Assembly (NCBI GenBank): GCA_014529385.2
Contig: CM043958.1
Span: 118,227,018-118,291,017 of the forward strand
DNA from: Adiantum capillus-veneris
Lineage: Eukaryota > Streptophyta > Polypodiopsida > Polypodiales > Pteridaceae
Length of the DNA stretch: 64,000 nucleotides
Reading direction: 5' to 3'
This document shows, piece by piece, positions 33,310-43,600 of the stretch. Under the pieces are notes generated by a model that had not been told where the DNA came from, did not search any database, and saw nothing but the letters and a program-made list of their open reading frames with translations. Each line of letters starts with the position of its first letter. The first letter of the stretch is position 1. Both the position numbers and the translations under genes were made by a program.

Positions 33310-33445
33310 AATGATCACGTGAGAGAGCTTTATATACATCCGACCATCTGTACGACGATCGTTGGAAGCAAGCCACGTGGCACGTCTCCATGGCTGACAC
33401 GTGTCCATAACGGTAATATTTTGCACCTTATATAAAGTTTGATCT
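33310..33445. promoter_or_regulatory. Divergent promoter with three CACGTG boxes
   Basis: Two TATA-like motifs face away from each other: TATATAAAG on the minus strand (about 33328-33337) and TTATATAAAG on the plus strand (about 33428-33437). Between and beside them lie three CACGTG G-boxes (33316-33321 within TCACGTGA, 33374-33379, 33398-33403). This fits a shared control region for the H3-like gene (-) and family C (+). A second plus-strand TATATATC at about 33783, 80 bases before the family C ATG, is an alternative start. No transcript data exist here. Confidence 0.5.
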
Positions 33446-33861
33446 CGATTTTTATTGATGTTACACGTTTACTTGTCCCACACGACATGAGATATTGCAT
33501 TTATTTTACTTCCCTCTAGTAGTGCTATGTGTGGCTTTCGTGTGGCTTTCGTGTCTCAAAGTCCCCTCATCCCGCACGACGTGTCGGTACCCATTTGCAA
33601 ACACCGGGTGGGGCCTCTATCGCGTGGTACGGGCTTCTAGTTGGCAGCTCCAGCATGACGCGATCCGAGCAGGTTGCACAACCTGGAACCCTTCCCTATC
33701 GCTTCGTTTGGGAGTGTTGGTGAGGTTAGACCCAGTGCCCGGAGCGCTTTGCTCATCGTGTAACCCTCCCCTCTTATCGCTCTATATATCAATTTGGCGC
33801 GGATTTCTCGACCTTCTCCCTGTTGTCTAGGTAGCTTCACTGGTTCGACTTTTCCTCTACC
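33446..33861 (+). other. Leader region of family C copy 2
   Basis: No gene. Contains a TATATATC near 33783 and GC-rich patches similar in composition to the minisatellite (CGCACGACGTGTCGG near 33573). Confidence 0.4.
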
Positions 33862-35323
33862 ATGAATGAAGGTCGGGAGGAGATTTTGGAGGAGAGTCCA
33901 AGCGGGAAGCTATTGGTTGTTGTCATGGATGGTGGTGACATGGAAGTGTACACCAAAGCATATGAAATATTCAACCCTATGTTTGATCGTGCAGCTTTGT
34001 TAGACCATTTGAAGGACTTCTTATCAGAAGAATTCAAAGAGGTTGAAGAGGCAGTTGAAGGCAAGTGTTTGGTTTTGGATGGCAAGACTTATTGCCGTGT
34101 AACCGAATTTACTACCAACTCAATTGAGAAAGGCAAAGTAACAAGGAGGTTTGGAAGATTTTCTAAGAAGACTTCCTTTGTTTGTCCACCTACCATTTCT
34201 TGTCAATTACATTTAAAGCCTTGCAACCTTGTTCCAAAAGAAGTTGCCTTTCTTTTCTTTTTGTTCCTTAAAGTTGACATGCAAGGCAAAGCTGATGAAG
34301 TGAAAGGTACAGATGAAGAGGCAACAAATAAAAATGTTTCCACAATTTTGCAGCTTGAGAAAAGTGAAATTCTAGAAGAGGAGGAAGTTGATGTTGCAGC
34401 TGAGGAGCAGGAGAGTGCGCAAATTTTGATGTGGCTCAGTTTAGAGCTAGTACTGTCATTGATGAGCCAACAGATGAGGTAGAGGTGTCTGAAGCTTCCC
34501 TTACTATTCCAAACCTTCCCTACTTCTATATCAATGGAAAAGAGTATATCCCTCTCCATCATATCCAGTGTCTGCTTAATATGAGGGGGGACTACTGTAT
34601 TGCAACCATTTCTGAAGCTTCTGAGGTGGCCAAAGATTTTATTGACATAGAAGAAGAGTCAAAAGAGGAGTTTTTGGCACTTGATCTTCATACATCCAAT
34701 AAAGATTTTCTGCTTGATCCTGATGCACTTGCTCTATGCATGAGAAGAGTGGAAGAGGAGAAACCTTCCCTCAAAGATGAGGATTTTGAGAAGAGACTTG
34801 TTGAGCTTGGCATCCAATCTTTTGGCAGAGACTTTAAGCTAAAAAAAATTGGAAAGGAAGTTGACATAAGAGAGATGACCGGATCATGCAATCTCCTTCA
34901 AGAAAAATTCATTGCCGAAGATGAGTTGCAAAAGGTGATCTCCCTTCTGAAATCTTTCTTTTTTTTCAAGTTTTTTTTAATTACTCATTCTGTCTTGTTT
35001 TGCAGATTGAACTCCTTGACAAAGACAATTTTCTTGGGAGAGCTAAAGGCTCGAGAGGGAAAGCAATAGAGGGCTCTTCAAGAAGGGATGCCTCCTCTCT
35101 CATGCACTACATGCCTACATTGGATAGTGCAACCTTCTATGCTTTTCACATGCAGTATTCTGAAGATCCTGAGTTGCCAATGTTTGCACTGAAGATATTG
35201 TCATGGTTTTTAGGGTACACTCCCCTTCAAATCAATGCAAACAAGATCATGCTACTTGAGAGAGCAGCAGCACTTCGAATATTTGGATATGCTGCAGGAT
35301 CTAATGCCTCAAGAGAAGGATAG
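33862..35323 (+). pseudogene. Family C protein, copy 2 (two exons, one frameshift)
   Basis: Unknown protein of about 463 residues. Exon 1 is 33862-34934, the intron 34935-35005 starts GTGATC and ends TTTGCAG in phase 0, and exon 2 is 35006-35323. One base-level frame change lies at about 34415-34430, joining QESAQ to FDVAQFRAS. The N-terminus is acidic (MNEGREEILEE). LPYFYINGKEYIPLHHIQCL matches the conserved patch of copy 1. Exon 2 holds RDASSLMHYMP and PMFALKILSWFLGYTPLQ. The intron lies at the same place and phase as in 4326-5746. It is divergently transcribed from the H3-like gene and convergent with the transposase. The function is unknown, but its presence in both clusters suggests it serves the element. 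Confidence 0.65.
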
Positions 35324-35584
35324 TTTCTTTGCTACTCTAGCTATGCAGCAGCAACTGAGGAGACAAATGTCAACCTTCTTGGGGACTATAAAAGAAGAAA
35401 GTTTTTGAGATATAGGGGTGACATGCCTAGAGATATTAAAAAAATCAAAAATTGATGTAAATTTGACAATTTTTTGCACCAAAATATCTTTTTAGAATTT
35501 GGATCTCTTTAGAAAGATTCGGTACAAAGTTTCAAACTGAAGCATTAATCTCCATCTGTGGTTGAGCAGCATGGTTGTTTGATC
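35324..35584. other. Convergent 3' region of family C and transposase
   Basis: AT-rich, no gene; both flanking genes end here. Confidence 0.4.
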
Positions 35585-37938
35585 TCATCCGTTGTATTGC
35601 CTCTTGTAGAACCAATTGAATAATTCCTTTAGTGCATTGCTCCTTCTTTGTCCCCCTCCCTTTCTCGTACATTTAAAAAAAGAAGTCCTTGCTTGATAGT
35701 GAGATTTTTCCATTCCCTGAGTATTCCATGTTGCAAGGGGTCCTTGTTTTGCAAAATATGGTCCATGCAGGTACAAAATATGCTAAAAATAAAAAAAAAG
35801 TTAGTTGAACTCAATAGGATTCAAAGTAAAATACTATCGAGACTTTAGAAAGTAATTGAATACTCACCAAGTAATACGTGATGTCTTTTGCTATCCAAGC
35901 ATTCGTAATAGCAGTTATTAAAATCTTTATTGTCTTTTTAAAGTCATCTGCATAAGTAGCAGAGCTAACTTGTTGTCTCAAAAATTTCAAAAAATTATCG
36001 AGCTTCTTCCACACTTCCATGCGTTTGTTGGCTACATCTGGTCTACTTTTGACATTGATTGTTATAACACAAAGATCCTTCCAGCAGTTCCACATAGCAT
36101 CAACTTGTGTTTTGTCATGGTTACTCAAAAATCTTCTGTCTTTTGCTCCACCCATTGAAACATATTGCAAAACATCACCGGTTCCTTTTGAAGAGTGGTA
36201 TCTTTTTTTAGATGCACTTGACCACCATGAAAACCCATTTGAGAGAGCAAAGCCTCACATTTTTCTATGCACTCGTCTGCAAGTTTAGGGCTTAATAGAA
36301 TATGCATAGTCAAGATGGAGTCGAAGCAATTTGTCCAAGATTCTAATCTCTGCATGCATTGTGCATATATGTACATTTTTTAAATCTATTGTTAGAATTG
36401 GATCCCAAATCATAGAAGACGATGGGTAGTCGATGACGTTCACACTATTTCTCGATGGTGGTTTTTCAACCTCGTATTTTGCAAGCCATCCTTTTGTTCC
36501 AGTGCTTGCTAATGCAATATAGACATGGATACTTGGTATTGGCACCTCCACATACACCAAACATGCACTTTAATGCTTTTAGGTCGGCACTCAAGTGCCA
36601 TTCTACAAAAAAGTCACCCATGCCATCTACACAGAGTTTTTCACCTGCATTTTGGTCCTGTATAACAAAAGGGATATCGGTCTGCAAAAACAGCCATTTC
36701 AATGTATCGTGATTTTCTACTGGTATTTGAGCTGCTCCTATCCACCAAAGCTCCATTTCTGATTGAGTTTTGTGGTATGGGGAATCAAGCTTACCCTGCC
36801 TATAGTCCAATGCTCTATTCATAAGGGATATGGATACTCTTTTCATTTTTTGACATTTTTGAATTTGAGCTTCATCCAATTTCAAAACAAATATAAGTTT
36901 TCCTTCACAATCTACTTCTTGCATATTATAGTATCTCACCATAGCAGATTGAACATTTTTTATACTCATCCAAATGTTATTAAAAACATTATACTCAAAA
37001 GAATATTTTTTTTCCTGTTTTTCATATGGCATCGTTCCTTCTATATGATAGTACTCTCCAAAATGTTCGGGTATTTCTTCGTTTAATAGAGTCTTAACTT
37101 TCTCAACATTGTGAGGCCTAGGCAACCCAAAAGCTTTAATCTTGTAATACTTTAAAACCTGAAACCAGGTTTTAGAGATGGCCCTGTAACCCCTTCTACT
37201 CACCCCCAGTGTGTCACAAACTACTTGTATTTGAGAATGTTGGACCAATAAACCCATATCTTTTAGTAAATTTTGAAATACCAATTTCTTCTGAGTTTGA
37301 TTTTCAGGAAGTTTCAAAAGTTTAAGAATATCACTTTTGTTCATTACCTCATTCAAACATCTCACCCTTTCTTGAACATTGGACATATCAAATCCTAAAA
37401 GGATAGTCATATGTTCTCTAGTAATCTTTAATCTTTTTTTTGTCCAAAACCTTCTGTTAAGTTTAGTACATCTCTCATTCATTTTACTCGTGCTCTTAAT
37501 CCTATTGGAGTTTCTTTTAAAGTCCAAAGCTGGTGATTTTCTTGTTTTAGAGATGCTATTTGGTTTTCAAGTTCTAAAATTCTTGCTGCATTTGAAGAGA
37601 AAACAGTTTTGAGATATTGAATGTAATGTGTATGATCAATGTGTAAATGAGATAACCTGGAACTATATCCTAGTAAGCCATCAACCCCATCACCAACAAA
37701 TCTCATCAAACCATGAGGTGTGTGAAAAGATGGATACCTTCCAGTGCTAGGATCCGGTGGATACAAGCTTCCATCTGTCCATATATCAATGTGTTTCTTT
37801 CCCTCGTTGCAAAGTTCTTGTGCTTCATTTGCAGTTGTAATTGGTCTTTGATAGACACTCCGCGTAGTAGCATATTCATGGCTTAGCTTAATGTTCAAGT
37901 GAAACTTGTCGTTATCACTAATGGAAGATGTATTAGTC
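35585..37938 (-). pseudogene. Putative DDE-type transposase of the 9.85-kb element
   Basis: Starts MTNTSSISDNDKF at about 37938. An N-terminal region is followed by a short coiled coil (AARILELENQIASLKQENHQ), then after a frameshift near 37510 a long open part to 36466. Key motifs: KLIFVLKLDEAQI (candidate first Asp), FFVEWHLSADLKALKCMFG (second Asp) followed closely by a CLYC knuckle, then after frame changes near 36535 and 36290 NVHICTMHAEIRILDKLLRL, an intron 35783-35867 (GTGAGT...TTTTAG), and a last exon with WNTQGMEKSHYQARTSFFK (candidate catalytic Glu) and a basic end. D-D-E order and the Cys pair before E suit an RNase H-fold transposase with an inserted domain. Copy 1 at 7.3-9.0 kb matches all but the last exon. 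I cannot place the superfamily. Confidence 0.65.
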
Positions 37939-38278
37939 ATTGTAAGTAATGAAGGAGCAGAAAGTATAATGGAAATAACGTAGCAGCAGAACAAGGTGCA
38001 TCAGAGAAGAATAGATAAAGCTCGCGAAAGGTGAGAGAAAAAAGAGAGATTCAAAAGTGGAAACAACTATTTTCCGCCAAGTGAAGTAAATGAAAACAAA
38101 TTTCGAGGTGAGCCACAAAAGAATGTGAAGAAAACGATATCTTTTTTAATATTTAGAGATATGTACCTAGATACACTTTAGATTGCGTAGATATGCTTTA
38201 AATGACCAAAACGGACAAATTTGGAGCCGTTTTGACCACAAACGGCTCTGCTAATTAGTAATTTAACCAATTCCTTAC
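37939..38278. other. Right subterminal region of the 9.85-kb element
   Basis: Transposase promoter side. Contains a hairpin AGCCGTTTTG / CAAACGGCT at about 38225-38250 and related ACGGAC/ACGGCT motifs, possible transposase-binding sites. No gene. Confidence 0.45.
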
Positions 38279-38308
38279 ACAACCCTTTTTGAGTCGTTTT
38301 TGGCCCTA
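38279..38308 (-). repeat. Right 30-bp terminal inverted repeat
   Basis: Exact inverse of 28456-28485. The E2 RT sequence resumes at once with GATGATATCATCATC. Confidence 0.93.
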
Positions 38309-39084
38309 TTGATGATATCATCATCTACTCCAAGTCTTTGGAAAGAACATAAGCAACATCTCCAAGTGATTTTTCAAGCATTGAGGGAGAACAAGCTTTT
38401 TCTCAACCAAAAGAAAAGTGAATTCTTCCTTCAAGAGATTCAATACCTAGGTCATATTATCTCTCACGATGGTATCCGTATGGATCCATCAAAGTTAGAG
38501 GTAATAGAATCATGACCTAACCCAAGAAACTACATGAGCTAAGAAGCTTTATTGGTATGTGTGCATACTATAGACGCTTCATAGCAAAAAATTCTCTCAA
38601 GTAGCAAGACCACTACACGACTTAACTAAGAAGAAAGTTAAGTATGTATGGACTGCTAAGGAGAAAAATTCTTTTGATAAGCTCAAAGAGAAGCTTACTT
38701 CCCAACCAGTCCTCGTGCTTCCGGATCTCTCAAAGCCATTTGAGGTCCAATGTGATACTTGTGGTGATTGCCTTGGAGCAGGTTTTCTTCAAGAATCATT
38801 CCATAGCATATGAGAGCCGAAGGTTCAATACTAATGAATGAGTCTTGGGCATTTATGAGAAAGAGCTTTTAGTTGTTCTACATGCCCTAGACACATGGAA
38901 GCACTACCTATTGGGGACTCCATTTATCCTACGAACCGACCACCAAAGTCTCAAGTATTTCATGACGCAAATCAAGCTTTCCGACAAACAAATGAGGTGG
39001 GCAAATTTCCTTTTACAATTTAATTTCCATACTGCTCACATAGCTGGTAAGCACAATCAAGTGGCCAATGCACTCTCACGATGA
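38309..39084 (+). pseudogene. E2 reverse transcriptase 3' part and RNase H
   Basis: Resumes with the DDII part of the catalytic box, then EEHKQHLQVIFQALRENKL-like sequence with a frame change near 38340, a stop near 38513, and shifts near 38600 and 38800. RNase H is readable as YEKELLVVLHALDTW and LRTDHQSLKYF, ending HIAGKHNQVANALSR before TGA. The same TGA position is found in E1. Confidence 0.9.
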
Positions 39085-40107
39085 CCAAGAGTTAATGTGG
39101 TGTCTATAGCTACTCACAATAATCTATCCTTTATGACAGATGAGTATGCTACTGACCTTGACTTTAGAGACATAATGTCAGCCCTTGCTTTGGGGAAGAA
39201 AGAGGAACCATTCACCTTGCAGGATGGTTATCTTTTCCACGGCATTAGGATATGTGTTACCCATTCCCTTCGTGAGAAAGTTATGTATGAATCCCATGCT
39301 CCTCCAGATGTCGGGCAGAGAGGTATTCAACCTACTCTCCAAGGAGTAGAGACGTACTTCTATTGGTCTACCATGAAAGTGGACATACAAGAGTATGTTT
39401 CAAAATGTGTAGTATGCCAAAAGACCAAGTATGATAGAGGGAAGCAACCTAGATTACTCCATCCATTGCTTATTCCAAATTCACCATGGGAGAGTATATC
39501 CACGGATTTCATCTTTGGATTACCCAAGTCTATCCATGGGAATATAGGAATATGGACAATAGTCGACAGGTTTAGCAAGCAAGCACATTTTATTCCTATC
39601 AAAAAGACTATAAGGCACATCAAATGGAAACTCTCTTCATATCTCAGATTTTCAAGCACCATGGATTACCCACATCCATCGTGTCAGATAGAGATTCTAG
39701 AATGACTAGTAATTTTTGGAAAGGTCTCTTTGAAAATCTAGGAACAAGATTGAATTTCTCTTTGGCCTATCACCCACAAACGGATGGCCAAAGTGAGATA
39801 GCTAATATTACAATACTCGATCTACTTAAGACTTATGTTACCAAAGTAGATCAACGCTCACAATGGGAAAAGTACTTACCTCTTGTAGAGTATGCCTACA
39901 ATAATACTGTACATACTTCTATGGGAAAATCACCTTTTGAGATCATTGAGGGAAGACCTAAAAGTCCCTTTCTACTCAAATTACATGGGAAGATCTTCGC
40001 CGCCGATGAGTGTAGCCATGACCTACAAGAATCTTTTCAAAAGATTAAGGAGGCTATATCCATCTCTCAACAAAGGCAAAAAGCTGCTGCTGATAAGCAC
40101 AGAAGAG
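39085..40107 (+). pseudogene. E2 integrase core
   Basis: Zinc region (CVVCQKTKYDRGKQP) and the catalytic core STDFIFGLPKS, IVSDRDSRMTSNFW and GQSEIANITILDLLK, with one frame change near 39625-39700. The segment is otherwise nearly complete and closely matches E1. Confidence 0.93.
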
Positions 40108-40582
40108 CCTTAATGTTCAAAGAAAATGATTGGTTCTTACTCAAGTTTCCTAAGGCTCGATTAAGGCAAACAACGGGAAAAAATCCTACGGGCCGTCAAA
40201 AGTATTATGCTAAACTAGCAAAAAGATACTATGGTCCTTTCCAAATCTTGAAGCCCATCAATGAGACAGCTTATCAACTCAAGTTGCCCAACCATTGGCT
40301 CATACACAATGCCTTTCATGTAAGCCTACTTAAGCCCTAGAAAGGCAAGCCACCAAGTGAACAATCATTGAAGACCCTCCCGAAGTTGACGACCAAGAAG
40401 AGGTGCTACAACCCGAAGCTATCCTTCGGCATGAAGACAAGGTACTACGACATGGTAAGATTATTCGACGGTATCTTATTAAGTTCAAAAAGTATCCTTT
40501 TGAAGATGCTAGATGGATGCAAGGAATACAACTTAAGGATAGTATGAACCTTGTTAATGCTTACAATGCTACATTAGAGTAA
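40108..40582 (+). pseudogene. E2 integrase C-terminus: GPY/F module and chromodomain
   Basis: MFKENDWFLLKFP continues the integrase frame without a stop (E1 has TGA here). [20 protein letters not shown] and [10 protein letters not shown] follow, then a stop at 40338-40340 and a shift, then HGKIIRRYLIKFKKYPFEDARW, a degenerate chromodomain, ending NAYNATLE before TAA. Confidence 0.82.
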
Positions 40583-40939
40583 GCAAATGTACAAATTTCT
40601 TTTAGATGACTCATGTTTTTGTCTTATAAGACTAGTCCTCTTATTTATTGTGCACAAATTTAACTAGTATGCATGCTTACAATCATGTTTGTGATGACGA
40701 CGTCTCTCAAACACCAAGTAGAATTTGTCACTCTACTTTGAGAATGAAATGGACTAAAGAGCATACATGCTTGCAGCAGCTATGTCTCCCAAGCACCAAA
40801 TGGATTAGTCATCCATCTTGGAAGGATGTCATAGGGTAAAAAGGGATCCTCTACCCGCTAAGTAAAGTTAACTAATGATTAAGGCTTTATCTCTTCTACC
40901 TCATAGTCGAGGACGACTATGATTTCAAGAGAGAGGTAA
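40583..40939 (+). other. E2 3' untranslated region and polypurine tract
   Basis: About 340 bases without a gene, matching the E1 segment 16567-16884. They end in AAGAGAGAGGTAA directly before the 3' LTR. Confidence 0.7.
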
Positions 40940-42568
40940 TGTCATAAAATCTAATATCTAATATCTAACCAACCCAAATGATTCTCTCATATTGAACTGA
41001 TCACTTAATGTGGGAGAATAAACGGGAACAAGGGTTAAGATATAGGCATGTGCTTATAGATCTATCTCAACACGAGGCCAATAGTAAAGGGGCCCAAATG
41101 AGAGATGGTCTATCAAAGAGCAAGGCTAACCAATGGAGCATAAGACCTTAGGGTTAGCTTCATTGAATACCTCCAATAATGTATGTAAAAGTCCTTTGAC
41201 CTTAGGTAAGCTCGGGCTGACCTTGAGGCGCGAGAACCCGACCCAGTTCGAGGTGCTTGTCCTGCTTGTCATGCTTGATGACTAAGTTGCTTGAGGTGCT
41301 TGATGATTGAGGTGCTTCATATTCTTGAGGTGCTTGATGATTGAGATGCTTGACATGCTTGAGATGCTAGGGTTGCACTTGAGGTGAGAACCCAGCCCAA
41401 GCTTAAAGTGCTTAAGGGCCAAGCTTGTGGTGGGAACTGGGCCTATGTATGAGGGGCTTAAGGTGTCAAAAATTCAAATATTCAATCCCTACAAGGAGGG
41501 GGCGATCCCTACATGAGGGGGTATGAGAGAGAACACCCACACACTCACACAAGGCATGCATGGTACAAAGAAAGCAAAAGGGACACTTGTCAAGCTCCTC
41601 CTCATGTTGCCCTCATGGTGTGCCTGAAGCCTATTGGTCTGTCACCCAAGGGGTCCAATGATAATTTAGGATATTTAATTAATTTATTTTTCATTTATCA
41701 TGTGCTCTCTCTCAAAGGGGAAAGGGGGACACTTGTCTCAAGGATACCCTTGCTGCTTGTAATGCCTCCTGCTTGTGATTGGCTAGGCCTGGAGGGGTCC
41801 AATGAGCTTCAAGCATGAGCTACAAGAGGGGGTCAACCCAAGCAAGCTAGGGGGTTTCTTATGGGTTATACTCACCCACACACATTCACAAACACTCTCA
41901 TTGTGTGCTATGAAAAGGGCAAGAGCTCCCTCTTTTCTCCAAGCAAGTAGAGGTTGAGAGCCTACACCAACACTCTTGGCTATGGAGTGCAAATCCAACC
42001 AAGGGCCATGCTTCAATGCTTAAGCTTTCCATCTCCTTATTCTTCATTACTATGCTATTATGTATGCTAGCAACAAGAGTTATGATAAGTGAGGAACTAA
42101 TTCTTTCTCCTACAAAATGTTTCTTCTTCCTCTTCCCTACCCTCATTCCCTTCTAGCTCTCTCCACCTTCAAAGGTGTTTGAGGTCTTCGGACTGAGGCT
42201 TGGGATGGTTAAAGCTTTCTTCAAAGTTTATGTTATGCTTGTGATGGATGAAGCTTTCCATCTTCATTGCATAACCTAGGTCACAAGAAACACAAATATT
42301 GTATTGTAACAGGTCTCTCATGGGAGAAATCATAATACAAATGCCTATTGGAGGGGGGACTGGTTCCACATAAATCCGGTCCTGAATTGTTGTCATGTTC
42401 TCTAAATTCTCTCTCTTGCAAAAGTATTTTTCATGCCAAGTTAACTAATTGCTATGATTATGTTGCTATCTTCAATTATGTTCACCCGCTATGCTCACAA
42501 AGTCATTTCTCAGAAGTACTCTCATTAATTTCTGCTACTCTCAAGTTAAATAGGCCAATTCCATTACA
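40940..42568 (+). repeat. E2 right (3') LTR, uninterrupted
   Basis: 1629 bp from TGTCATAAAA to TTCCATTACA. It preserves the empty sites of three insertions in the left LTR: the MITE (near 41032-41039), E1 (AAAGT at 41405-41409) and the CACTA-ended element (CTAG near 42153). Contains a GCTTGAGGTGCTTGATGA-type short repeat array at about 41240-41390. Confidence 0.95.
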
Positions 42569-42746
42569 TATCCTTCATATCTAGCAAACCATTGAGCATC
42601 ATCTTCATCTTGGGAAGAGACACACTCCTTCCTTACCGAGTAGACACCGTACTCAACATCGGAAGAGTATGCCAAAATATGCAATGTAAAAATATTGATA
42701 GATGGAAACTTCCTAAGGTTCGTAACACATAAGGAAACAAAAAAAC
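42569..42746. repeat. 178-bp direct duplication flanking E2, right copy
   Basis: Begins exactly after the right LTR and is collinear with 13506-13683 to its last base. Unique sequence (TGTGAGTCTTACTT) follows. Confidence 0.85.
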
Positions 42747-43145
42747 TGTGAGTCTTACTTTATGCCAAGGGAGTTCCTAATTTCAAGCACACACACCTGG
42801 TCTTGTAGTGCTTGTGGATGGTCCTAACAATTTTTTTCATGTGACAAAGGCGCACACCAAAAATGTGGCTCTGCTTAAAATAATGGTAAAAAAATCAAGG
42901 TCCCAAAGATAACACAATAAGTCTCCACATAATGTCTTAATGGTGGATAAAAACATACTAGGATGTGAAGGATCTTCCATATTTAATATAAAGGACACCT
43001 TATAGATGTAAGAAAACTGATCCATGATCTATATATATTCCAATGGGAATCAAAAAATAGACAATGTTATGGAGAGAGGTAGAAAATTAATTCATGAAAT
43101 ATTCTATGATTTGAAACATATACAAAGAAGAAGACAATGATGAGA
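42747..43145. other. Region between E2 and the Helitron coding part
   Basis: No gene recognised; AT-rich. It may hold the Helitron 3' side, but I could not identify a convincing CTRR end with hairpin. Confidence 0.3.
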
Positions 43146-43148
43146 AGG

Positions 43149-43600
43149 ATTGGAGCCTTCATATGGCATTGATTAATATCTCATGGTATTGTTACTGCAA
43201 TTGTTTTGTAAATTACATCAACGTCATGCAGGAGAATTTTCACTCCAACAATTGAACGTGCGCGTGATAATGCAACATACAATTGTCCATGAGTGAAGAC
43301 TGGTGTCACTAGGAATAGGCCCAACATGGTAATGCTTTGGCCCTGTGACTTAGTTATCATCATATAGAAAGAAGGATTGGAACCTTCATATAGCATTGTT
43401 TAATATCTCATGGTACACAATGTTTGTTGTTAGTGCAGTTGTTTGTTTACATCAACGTCACATAGGAGAATCTTCACTCCAGCGGCGGCTGAACATGCAC
43501 GTGACAATGCAACATACAATTGTCCATGAGTGAAGACCTGTGTCACCAGGTATAGGTCCAACATGGCAATTCTTTGACCCTGTGACTTATTTATCATCAT
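43149..43600. repeat. Tandem duplication of the helicase tail (about 225 bp)
   Basis: GATTGGAGCCTTCATATGGCATTG... at 43149 recurs as GATTGGAACCTTCATATAGCATTG... at about 43374. Both units encode the SF1 helicase motif SQGQ...VFTHGQLYVALSRA...GVKILL on the minus strand, so the gene end is present twice in a row. The downstream unit has diverged slightly more. Confidence 0.88.

Larger units (their letters stand above)
28456..38308. mobile_element. 9.85-kb multi-gene DNA transposon with H3-like gene
   Basis: Inserted in the RT gene of E2. The outer 30 bases (28456-28485 and 38279-38308) are perfect inverted repeats beginning TAGGGCCAAAAACGACTC. The target duplication is unclear: TTG or ATT (3 bp) can be argued, and an 8-bp one cannot. 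A subterminal hairpin AGCCGTTTTGACC...ACAAACGGCTC lies near 38224-38250. It holds four genes in order A(+), H3-like(-), C(+), transposase(-). Family A, family C and the transposase recur in the decayed cluster at 0.6-9 kb together with a separate H3-like fragment. TAGGG ends resemble hAT elements, but the transposase does not look like hAT; the superfamily is open. Confidence 0.88.
13684..42568 (+). mobile_element. Ty3/gypsy chromovirus E2 with four nested insertions
   Basis: Full-length LTR retrotransposon on the plus strand. The left LTR is 13684-26211, interrupted by three insertions; the PBS is at 26213; gag-pol runs 26626-40582, interrupted by a 9.85-kb DNA element at 28456-38308; the PPT precedes 40940; the right LTR is 40940-42568. 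Removing the insertions leaves about 8.8 kb, close to E1 (8.79 kb). The coding region has a gag deletion of about 0.7 kb and many stops and frameshifts, so it is dead. It sits in DNA flanking the Helitron at 43-48.7 kb. Confidence 0.9.

Noticed and set aside
28448-38316. An 8-bp hAT-type target duplication around the 9.85-kb element
   Set aside because: Left TTTTGCAT and right TTGATGAT do not match; only 3-bp possibilities (TTG or ATT) remain, so hAT membership is not claimed.
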